Source: Yponomeuta sedellus (lineage: Eukaryota > Arthropoda > Insecta > Lepidoptera > Yponomeutidae). Taken from it: a DNA stretch of 64,000 bases. Made by a program: the position numbers and the translations under genes. Under the pieces are notes generated by a model. That model made no database searches, had not been told where the DNA came from, and was given only the letters and a program-made list of their open reading frames with translations. The stretch spans positions 22,287,721 through 22,351,720 of the forward strand of contig OW203724.1 of NCBI GenBank assembly GCA_934045075.1, in the 5' to 3' direction. Positions 21,801-33,800 of this stretch are shown piece by piece (the first letter of the stretch is position 1; the number at the start of each line of letters is the position of its first letter).

Positions 21801-24800
21801 TAGGAAATCGTATGAATGTAACCGATTTATCTTCTATCAAGTAACAATTGAAAGTAGTAATACATTGTAAACTAGTCTTTGTTGTCGAAGAATAGGTGCG
21901 ATGGGAGTGGTCTAACGTCGAGGAAGAGACGCGTTGCTTTGTGAAAAGTTACTTACAGTAAATTAGTTACAATACAATGTAACGTGAAAGTGAAAGCCGC
22001 TGCCTTCGGGCCGTTGTGTAGTTAAGAAAAAGGCAGCGGAAAAAAAACTCCACTCTGACCATCTTTTCTCAAGTCCTCTTAAATCTAATAGATCAGTTAC
22101 CACCTAAGTAGTATAGTATTGGGAACTCTAGGACACTTTTCCGTCGTGAGGGGCTCACTGCGTTCGCCGTCACTCCTTCAAAGTGTCCTAGAGTTCCCAA
22201 TACTATTGTGGGAAATATGCAATCTAACCATTTCATTACTTGATTAACTTACTAAAACGGAAACTCTTTTTTACTTCAGTTCATTCATAGGAATTATTTA
22301 TATAAGCGTCAAATACAACAATCACTTCATTGCACGCCTGCAGTTCTAGGTGTTAGTATCGTTTTTATTTTATTTACTCAAGAATGAAATTTATACAACA
22401 AGCGCAAACATTACGTTTGGAAAACATTTGTAGCGAATCTAACAACAAAATAAAACTACATGGAAATCTTTTACCAAATACAATTCGATGCATAATTTGT
22501 GGTCCTTCGAACTGCGGTAAAACAAACGTAATGATAGGTCTTCTATTGCACAAAAATGGATTGCGCTACCGAAACGTTTACCTTTATTCTAAAACGCTCT
22601 TCCAGCCAAAATACGTTTTTTTAGATAAAGTGTTAAGCATGGTTCCTGAGATAAATTTCAGTAAATTTCGTGACAACGAAGAAGTGATAAGTCATCAAAA
22701 TGCCAAACCTTACTCCGTAATGATATTTGATGACGTTGCTTGTGAAAAACAAAATAACATACGTGATTATTTTGCGATGGGTAGACATAAAAAGATTGAT
22801 TCTTTCTATTTGAATCAAACATACAGTAAGATACCAAAGCAATTGATCAGGGATAATGCTAATTTGATTATAATTTTTAAACAGGATGACATCAATCTAC
22901 GACATATTTATAACGAACATGTTAACGCAGATATGAGCTGGACACAGTTTCGAGAGATGTGCAAAAAAATATGGAGTGTGCCTTATAATTATTTGGTAAT
23001 TAATAAAGATTGTGAAAAAGGTAAAGGATGTTACAGAATGAACTTTGACAAATTCGTTGTCTTTGACTAAGCATATTTGTGCTATTTATAATGAGTTACG
23101 GATCGAAGTGTCGTTACTAATCGGTTTGCGTTGCGAGAGAAAGTACATATTTTATCTCGCTATGGAAAAGATACTAAAAACACAGATTGTAGAATCTGCT
23201 GAAGCTGTAAAAAGAAAGTTTAAACAATTGAAAGATATTGACCACGATAATGATCTAGTATTGGAAAAGGTTTTCAAACCATTAACAGGTCCACTAAAAA
23301 GCATCGCCGCAAAAAATGAAAAGATTAATAAAGAGTATTGGGATGATAGACACTGGGACACTAAAACAAACATTGATACTAACAAAGACCTTAATGAAAT
23401 CGATGATGGTGCATCTACCAGCTACAACTTTATGCAAAATAGTGATCGTGACTCCCAAAAACCTGAACAGAAAGCATTTAGTGAAACTGATGAAGGCGAT
23501 TTAAACATGGGTGATTCAAGTGACACATCGTTTAAAACTCTTGAATCTGTTCAGAGTCCTCGCCAAGATTCTTCTTCTTGGTCATTGTCATCGGAAATAT
23601 TTAGTAATGTACCTTATGGAGTAAGGCTGGAGCGAGGAAAAACTATGTTGGGATCACTGCGAGTGTCAGTTACAGAAAATAAGATTTCAGTTGGCGGGAA
23701 AAGTTATTTAAATACACCTGGATTAGCTTAATTATTGTTGAAACCAAAACCAAATTTAAGTTTAGTTAAGCCTGATGATTTAAAAAACTATAAACAATTA
23801 CTGTTAGAAACAAATGCTCACCGTCGTGATTTCAGTCCTAAACAGCCAATAAAAAGTAATAGAGGTATGAAGTATTTGCAAATAATAAAACCTCTCTTTA
23901 AACTAACCAAAAATACTTCTAGCAGTATTGAAAGTCTGCCGCAAGGAGAAGGGTTACCAGTCTTGAAAAAAATGAATAAAAATGTGGATTATGTGTACTG
24001 GGATGATCCAAATGAATTGGTGGAACGTTTAAAATTACTTATTGCGTCTCGCGAAGCTGGTAATACAGGGCTTAATAACGAAATTATTTCTATCATTGAA
24101 GAACTGCGTGAATGTGGTCTAATAAAGTAATATAATTACAAACTCAAATGTATTTTCCATCAGTTCTTGTTCAACCTTCTTAAAAAAATGATGAATATTG
24201 ATAAATTTGGCCACCATGTGCATAAAAGACTTCGTCCATCAGAAATATTTTATAGCACCAATAATAAAAATCTTACTCAAAACCTTAACGGAGAATATGA
24301 CTTGAAATCAGAAAAACTGGTAGGATTGAGACTTCCTGTACTACCAGATGAGGCTGTCAACAAAGAGTATGTTGATCAAAACTTAAAGTTATTTTGCAAA
24401 GAGCATGATATTCTTGTCGAGCTAAAAAGTATAAAGAGTCAGATACAACTGATTCAGAAACAGTTAGATGAAAAGTGTACAAGGGTAGAAGTTAGTTCTA
24501 TTATCAAAGATCAGTTGGTAGCAATCAGAGACATTGCCAGTAGAAATTATGAGTAAAGAAAAAGTGGTGAACGAGATTCATAGAGCTGCTAGAAGAAATT
24601 TCAATCGACGGCAAGTTATTCTTAAAGGAATCGATGATTTATGGCAAGCGGATTTAATTGATATCCAACATATTCGAAAACACAATAGAGGATTTAATTT
24701 TATTTTAGTCATTATAGATTGTTTTTCAAAATATGTTTGGACTGTTCCATTAAAAACTAAATCAATGAATGAAGTGTGTAATGCATTTGAAAAAATTTTA

Positions 24801-27800
24801 AAAAGTAATCGTGTTCCAACTAACGTACAGACCGATTTAGGAACAGAATTTTATAACAAATCTTTTCAAAGGCTTATGCAATCATACCACATTAACCATT
24901 ATTCAACTTTTTCTACAAAGAAAGCATCTATTGTTGAAAGAGTTATAAGGACATTGAAGAATAAGCTATATAAATATTTTAGTTTAGTTGGCAATTACAA
25001 ATGGATTGGAAAACCATTAGTTGATATTGTGATTTCATATAATAGTACGAAACACCGTACAACAAAGTATCGACCAGTGGAGGTAAACAAAGTCAATGAA
25101 CCCAAAGTTTTAGAAAATATTGTATCTCACGCAGAGTCATCCTCAGTGAAACCAAAGTGTAAAGTAGGGGATTGCGTTCGTATTAGCAAGTACAAAGGGT
25201 GTTTTTACAAAGGGTATACTCCCAATTGGTCGACCGAGTTATTTACCATTAGCAAAGTTAACAAAACTACTCCCATTACATATCGTATTAAAGACCAGCA
25301 TAATCAATTAATAAAAGGTAGTTTCTACGAGCAGGAATTAAATAAAACACGTAATCCCGGTGTTTATTTAATTGAAAAGGTATTGAAAAAGAGAGGAAAT
25401 ATGTTATTTGTCAAATGGCTTGGATTAAAAGACGCTGAAAACAGTTGGATCGGTAAAAATGATGTCGTGAAATAATGTTATTATATTACACTCATGAATG
25501 CAAAATTTTATTCATTCGTTCGTAAGTGATGACTGGAAGAGGACTTATTAATAAATTAATAAATAATTTACCACTCGAGTTACATTTACCAGGATATAAT
25601 TATTGCGGCCCTGGCACAAAACTAGAAAAACGCTTACTAAGAGGTGATCGAGGTATTAATCAGTTAGACGATGCTTGTATGCGTCACGACATTGCCTATA
25701 CTAAATACACCGATACGCGCAATCGACACCAAGCTGATAAAGAATTGATGGAAATGGCAAAACTTAGATCAAAAGCAAAAGACGTGAGTAGAGGGGAAAG
25801 ACTTGCTTCGTGGTTAGTAAACAAAATCATGAAAGTTAAGGTTAAGACAGGTGCTGGTTTTAAATCAGGTATTAGAAAAATAAGTACACAATTAAAGAAA
25901 GCTAAACTAAAAAACAAACAATCTGCAATTAAATATGCACATTTAGCTGCAAAAAAATTGTTTCCTAAAAATATGAAAGTTCAGCTACCTCGAATAATAC
26001 CAATCCCAAAAATTGGGGGGATACTACCACTTCTTCCTATATTTGCTTGCCTTTCGGCAGTAGGTGCATTAGCTGGAGGTGCAGCTGGAATAGCAAAAGC
26101 AGTGAACGACTCCAAATCTGCTCAAGAAAATCTAAAAGAATCAATACGTCATAATAAGATGATGGAGACAATTGCTATTGGAAAAGGGCTGTACATCAAA
26201 CCGTACAAAAAAGGTAGTGGGCTCTGTTTACATACAAAAAACTGCTAAATAGGCTACCCCGACGCGCACTCACAAATGAAGATATAATGAAATATGTTAA
26301 TAACAGTAATATACCATATTTCAGAGGTGTATACATGAGGGATAATTTGCCTCAAAAACCTAAACAAATTGAGTGTGCGATTATTAATTTAGATAGTTCT
26401 GACAACCCTGGAACGCATTGGGTAGCCTTCGTAAAAATTTATAATTATTGTGAATATTTTAACAGTTTCGGAGATTTAAAACCTCCTACAGAATTGGTTA
26501 AATACCTAAGTGGCGCAGATTTGTATTACAATTATACTAAATATCAAGCATACAACACGTTTAACTGTGGACATTTATGTCTTAAATTTTTGAAAGGTTT
26601 CTGGAAACGAGTCAGTTAACTATGTCTTTCACAATGTCTATAACGGGCACAGACTCTGCTCTTGTAACAAATTATTCACCGGCTTTGGAAACTGATGGTG
26701 ATTATGAGTGTGGCCTGTTGTACTTCACTACTTTTAATTCAATTCCTAATGTTGATCACAGAAATAATAAATTCTATTACGGTAAAGATGGGGTTGTGAT
26801 AATACCAGAGGGTTCATATGAACTTGAAGATATTATTGACTTCCTAACGAAACATGTTCATGATTGTGTTTTGGAATTAACTTGCAATAATAATACTTTA
26901 AGCACCAGTATTTTTAGTAGCAAAGACATTCATTTTGATAAGGAGAACTCAATAGGAGTTACATTAGGATTTGGAAAAGTATTATTAAAAGCTAATATAT
27001 TACACACATCTTCCTATCCGATCAACATTTTACCATCAGCCATAGTCCGAATCGAATGTGATATTGTAAGTGGATCATTTGTTAATGGAAAACCTAGCCA
27101 TATAATTTATGAGTTTTCTCCGAATGTGCCGCCGGGTTATCGAATAATTGAAATTCCTAAAAACGTTATCTATTTCCCAGTTATCCAAAACAGTGTGAGT
27201 GCAATTAATATTAGAATTTTGGATTTAAATAATAACCCACTAAATTTAAGAAGGGAAGAAGTACAGCTTTGCTTACATCTGAAGAAAAAATGATTGATTT
27301 CAATAAAAACCTGTGTACTACCAGCAGAAAGCGCAGTTTGCTTTCAAATATTACGAAGGTACCACCAAAAAGAAATAAGTTAACCAAAGCCAATAAACAA
27401 TTTCTCAAATTAATAAATTTGTCGAAGTAACTAAAATGCTTAATGTAGCAGAACCTTTTGTACAAGACAACAGCATTGAAAGTATTCAGATTCATTCCTA
27501 CAAGCCTTATGTAAGCAGCTACAATAGGAACGATGAGATACGGATTCCAATTAACCAGCAAGACCTTTACATTCTACCGTCGGAGAGTACTTTATACGTA
27601 GAAGGAAGGATCAGCGTAATCAACAGTGAAACTAAAGCCAAAGTGACCGAGTTTCAATTAATAAATAACCCAATACTATTTTTATTTCAAGATATTCGGT
27701 ACGAATTAAATGGGGTTGAAATCGATAAGATTAAGAATGCAGGCATAACAACCACAATGAAATGTTTATTATCAATGAATGAAAGCGAATCAAAAATGTC

Positions 27801-30800
27801 TTATGCATGGGGTTGGAGCATTGACGGTATTAAAAACACAATGGGAGGAAGTTTTTCAGGCTGTCTCCCACTCAATAGAATCCTTGGGTTTGCGGAGGAT
27901 TACAAAAAAATTATAATAAATTGCAAGCACGAACTTATACTTTTGCGAAGCAATACCAACATGAATGCAATTAAATTAAATAATAATGAGGTTGTAGAAG
28001 ATATCGTAATCGATAAAATTATGTGGCGGGTGCCCCACGTTAAGGTGTCTGACCGAGAGAGAATCAACTTGCTTAGGTATTTAGAAAGAGACAGAGCTAT
28101 TAACGTAGCGTTTAGAAACTGGGATCTTTATGAATATCCACTTTTACCTCAAACAACGAAGCATACATGGGCAATCAAAACTTCATCACAGATAGAAAAG
28201 CCAAGGTACGTTATCATTGGATTACAGAAAGACCGCAAAAATAATGGATTTCAGGATATGTCCCGATTCGATCATTGTAACTTGCGTGACATAAAAGTGT
28301 TTTTAAACTCAACCTACTTCCCGTATGAAAACCTAAACGTTAAATTTAGCAATGACAATTATGCTTTATTATACGAGTTGTATGCTAAATTTCAACAGTC
28401 TTACTACAGCCGTCTTCCGGAACCCCTGTTAAATTACATCGACTTCAAAGAAAAAACTCCATTATTTGTAATTGATTGCTGTCGTCAGAACGATACGCTG
28501 AAGACTGGACCTGTCGACGTTCGTGTTGAAATTGAGAGCGAGATAGCAATACCAGACAAAACAACTGCGTACTGTTTAATATTGAACGATTGTGTTATAG
28601 AATATAAACCTCTTACCAGTGTAGTGAAGAAAATATCATGAATCCGGAATACATTTTTGTAGATTTACAAGGCTTTAAAGACTACAAAAATAATTTTATT
28701 GTCAAAGAATTTGCTACGGCAGCAAGTGAAAGTACAGAAGTTTTTTTAATAAAACCTCCATTTCCTTTCAAACATTTGACTGACGAAGAAAAGAAACAAG
28801 TTGTTTGGCTCGGGAAAAATCGAGGAATCTACTGGAGTGAAGGATTAATAAGCTATAAAGAATTTAAGAGTATGATTAAGTCATCCCTATCTGGTAAAAC
28901 TTTAGTTGCAAAGGGGGTTGAAAAATGTAAATGGGTTCAGGATCTATGTCCGAATAGCATTGTAAAGGATGTTGGCGAAATGGATATACCTAATCTTAAG
29001 ACCTTAATTTCTTATTATTGTACGAATAAATGTAGTAAATATAACTGTCTGATTCATAACGATTACTGTGCATTAAAAAATGTTATATGTATAAGAAGAT
29101 GGTGTGTTGACAATACAGTGTCAATATAATTTTTAATTAACTTCTTACCATTGAATTTGTATTTAATTATTATTTTATGAAAAATAAATGTGTTACTACG
29201 TAATTTTATATTTTCTTGTTTTATTGACTGAGAAAAAGAAAACAAAAGTCAGTTTAGTTTAAGATATTATATTTAAATGATTCGCATTTTAACATCGGTA
29301 ACACTTATTCTACTTATAACTAAGATTAATAATATTTGACACAGTTAAATTTATTTATAGTATTACATAATTATTGCATAATGCTAGTTACCTAGCGAAA
29401 TACAAAGAAAAAATAATTCTTCACATTTTAGTAATCATTACTATTATTAGTTAACTTCCTACTCATTCTGTCAAGTAAATTTTCGGTCATGTCCATTATC
29501 TCGTCGGTATGTTCCATCACCATATACTGCGCATTCGACGTTTCCACTTCACTGTCACTGGATAAGTCAATCACTTTGATTTTTATCATTCGCAAACCTT
29601 TACGCCGCGATTTCTTCACAATGTAGGAAGTTGTATTTTGCGTCTTTTTCTTGGAAGGCCGCACTCGCTTGTTCGGATTTCGCGGGGGAGGTTCTGGAGC
29701 CCCAACTTCTTCCACATCCTCGCTCTCGAATCCGGTCAGTAAATGCTGGCCGTAGAAGAAAGGGTCCGTTATCGTCGGGCTGTAGGTCATCTTGGTGATC
29801 TGAAAATAAATAATAGATTTTAGTATCGACAAAATTAAAAAGAAGTTAGATATTTATTCAAAGTAGACAGGTTTCAACTTACCAAAATAAAAATATTTTA
29901 TCAGCACAGTAACTCGTCTCGATGCTATCGATGTTAACTTGCGAATGAATTACGGACTCAGTCAAGCTGCGTCATCAATAGTCATCATTATTCGAAAGAG
30001 TTGTCCGACCAATATAACCAGAGCTACCTCTCCCCGCTGTATGCAATGTTATACGACGATGCATAACATCGTCGCGGGTGGCCCCCCTCCCCGCGCGCTT
30101 CATGCGCGCGAGCTCGCAAAGTTAGTTTAAACAAAGGACGTCTTGATGACACAATTGCGACAGGTTCGGTCTTGCTTGAGGTGGAAGTGAAATGAAGAAT
30201 TTGATGACACAGCCAGAGCAGGTCAGGTCTTGATCAAACCTATCAAGGATATGGAATAAGTATGAACACAGGTATTTGTTTCAGATAAAAACGTTTATTT
30301 TAGTGTAGGTAGGTATTTAAATGTCTATCTACAATATTATCTTAAAATGTACACAAATTTAAAATTCAGAAAAACTAGACTTAATGTTTTTTTTCTTAAT
30401 GTGCTTATACTAAAATTACTTACATAGGTATAACTTAATACAAGAGTCATCTTTAAACCATTTCAATAAGTGTTATATTTAAAATAATGAGTTATGCCCC
30501 CAGGCTACAGTGGACACTTTGTCCGGCATTATACATCTTTTATCGTCTGTATTAGACAAAGCAATTTTATTTACAGACTGGGTAAATATTTCGTGTTTTA
30601 TAGACTTGAAAAGATTTTGCTTTCGTCTGACTAGTTTATTGTTCAGCAACACTTCACGATAATCGCTTGCAGCTAAATCTCGGACTACGCACTTTTTCAC
30701 CCCTTTGGCTTTCTTTATTACCAGCTCAGTGGTTTTTATGCAATATAATTTTGAGCGCAAACCAATGAATTCGGTCAAAATTTTCCCCCCCAATTCATCT

Positions 30801-33800
30801 TTAAATAAACCAGGCACTTTTTTGTTTACCAATGGTAGGCCGAACTGGTTTCGAGGTTTGTAATTGCTTGTATCAAAAAAATCCATCAAGGATTCTTTCA
30901 TATCTCTATAAAAATCTTCGGTTTGAATTTCATAAACAAAGCTGTCAGTGTCGGTGTAACAAAGCTGTACTTGATTTCCATACTTAGGCTTAATTACCGA
31001 ATAGTGAAAGTCATACATGTGACTCTTAGACAGCTCCAGCACTGCAAAACCCACATAAATTGGTTTGTTCAAAATTACTCTTTCCGGTTTCATTTGAATA
31101 GCGACTAAGTTTTCGGAAAATACGCTTGCGCTATGGAAGTTTAACCGAGCAATCAATTTGTCAGCGGTATCATGTTTTTTTGTTTTGTTTATTTTATCAT
31201 GCCATTGTGTAACAAGTTTAACATTAACGCGTTTTTCACTATCCTCTAGCGTTTTTCCGAAAATAGAGTTATTATTTAACTTGAACAGGTCTTGCTGGAA
31301 CTGAGTGACCGCTTTTTTTCTTAGTTCCGTGTTTAAATCGATGTATTCTTTCAAAAAAGCTCTCTGGCGAAATGTTATAACTCTATGAACTTTAGCGAGG
31401 ATCAATCCGTTTGCCAGACATGTTTTGAGGTGAACGTAATGTATCACGTAGTAAAATTTATCGTACAAGTTCGGAGTCAATTTAGGTGTCTTACCTCCAG
31501 GAGGAATGAATTTCTCAGCACAAAATGGGTAATCGCTATGCGCATCGTGTAACTCATCAGGGTACAATAAGTCTACTTCTAATATGTAACCTTGTGGAGC
31601 ATCATTGGGGATGTCTTCAACATTCAAGTTTTCGATTTCAGATTCACTTAAAAATCTAAAATCCGAAATTGGCAAGGACTGGCACATGCTGTATCCGTAT
31701 AAATTGTTACAGTCAATGTATACCAAAAATGAGTCTCGTTTAGTTGGATCGTACGTCTCCATATATGAATTGTTTGCTTGCGAGTGTCTTTTGGAACACA
31801 TGCAAATGCCACCTCTGATACCCTTTTGAATCATGCGAATAATTTCCAAGTTATCTATAAGTTCTAATTGGATCCCCGTTTTTAGAAGCATTGCATCAAA
31901 TGACAAACTTGGAGAAGTTAGGTAGAAGGCTGGATCTAAGTTGTAATGCGTCTTACATGTCTTCCTGAAGTTTTCGAAGACGTCTGTTAATAACAGCACA
32001 TCAGTCTTCACATAAAGGTCTGTATATTTGCCCATGTTTTCAATTTCGAAAGTTTGCCACACATTTTGAGCGTGTGCATACTCTTCGTCCGATATGTGTT
32101 CGTCAGCCATAGAATTGTAGAACAACGACTTATCAGGTAGTTGTTTATCTGTAAACATTTTCCAACAAGTCATATAATCGTAGGGGTACACCCCTTTGCG
32201 TGTAAGTAACTCAAACTGATTTTCATCTGGGAAATAACGCGAAAGATAAGTAAAGTCATTTTTGTGCAAGCCTTTTGCCAACTTTTGTAAACTCGTGCCC
32301 AAAAATTTATACGAGTCAACGAATCGTATTTGAGCAAATTCGTCTTCAGAAATTTGAAAAAACTTCGTGAACGAAATGTAGTTCTCTTTGTTTTTTGGAA
32401 TAATTTTTATCGGTCCGCAAATGTCACTCAGTTCTTTAATGAACAAATGACAGTCATATCCTGCGAGGTTATGAAAAAATATCGGAACTAGTTTGGGAAC
32501 TCGAAATTTCAAGTTACAATATGCATGTGCCGCACCGCGATAACGACCTGTCAGATGACAGTGATCTCTAACTTTGTCTGTAAATATTAGACGATCACAG
32601 ATGTGACAACAATCTGCTTCCGCATAATCTTTTACATTTTCGCTTGTAAATGTCATAGGGATGTTTTTATTAACAATACTGTATATTCTTTTCACTTCTC
32701 GAACGAGTAGTTTAACAAATTTTTGAGCACAGTCAGAGCCACGGTACTGAACAAATCGATTTAAATTAGTATCAAATGAGCAAACAACATGGTATGCGAA
32801 TGCAATTGGTACGTGTTTCTTTGCGTTATATGTGTAACTCAAATCAGGATTTTGCTGACATCCTTGATAAGGAACGAGAAGCGTTTCAAAGTCTGCATAA
32901 ATAGCAAAAGGCATATCTTGCTTATGAGCAAAGTGTTTGAATTCAAGAAAAGTTCCTTTCCCAGGAAGCACTGTAGCAACACCACTACATAAATGGTTTT
33001 GTAGGGTTTGCTCGGATGATAGAAATTGGAGACAGTCTTCACAGAAATACAATTTACCATGATGTTTAGTCATCTGACTGCGAACAAGCCGAGGTAGATT
33101 TTTAATTAAAACGTAATGAGTGCGGTTTCCTTTCTCTAATAACAGCAAATTAACGCGTGTCGTCCTATACTTGTGTTCCGATCTGTAAATGGGTCCAACA
33201 ATACCCTTGGTATTTTTCAACGCATATATGTTAACGCTTATGTTTGGATTGTTGGTCTCGAACGATTTAACGTCCGCTAGAGTAACTGGAAGGCTCAAAT
33301 CAGCAGTATTCAGCACTTTGGTAAAATGGGGGTACGAAGACGTACGATCGGCCCTACCTTTAGGAGTATGAAGTGCAGCGACAATACTCCACAAGAAACA
33401 AGCGTCATCTTTATTTTGCATGTTGAGACACGCTTTCTTGTTTTTAATAACCGGTGGCAAGTCGATACGAGCAGCTCCATAAATAGGTTCGTACTTGTTG
33501 ATGTTTATTTCCAAGAAAAGATTATTGAGAAATGTCCACCCACTGTCACGCTCTTCAAACTCTTCTATTTTCTTTTTTAAACAGGCTACCGTTTTACCTA
33601 TTAGCTTTGCAAAGTCAAAGTTACGATGTAATGCAACATTCTTTGTCGAGAAGGATTTTACCTCTTGACCTTCGTTTTTAAAGAGAACGAAGTTACTGAA
33701 AAACTCGAAGTTTACCTTTACGTTTACATGTTTTGCAAGCGAATCCCGTAAAAGTTTCTCAATTTTGGGGGAGATTTCCGTGATAAACGTCTCTGGCAAA

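Noticed and set aside
29939..30130. 63-codon plus-strand ORF upstream of the accessory gene
   Set aside because: No recognisable similarity; overlaps a GC-rich likely promoter on the opposite strand.
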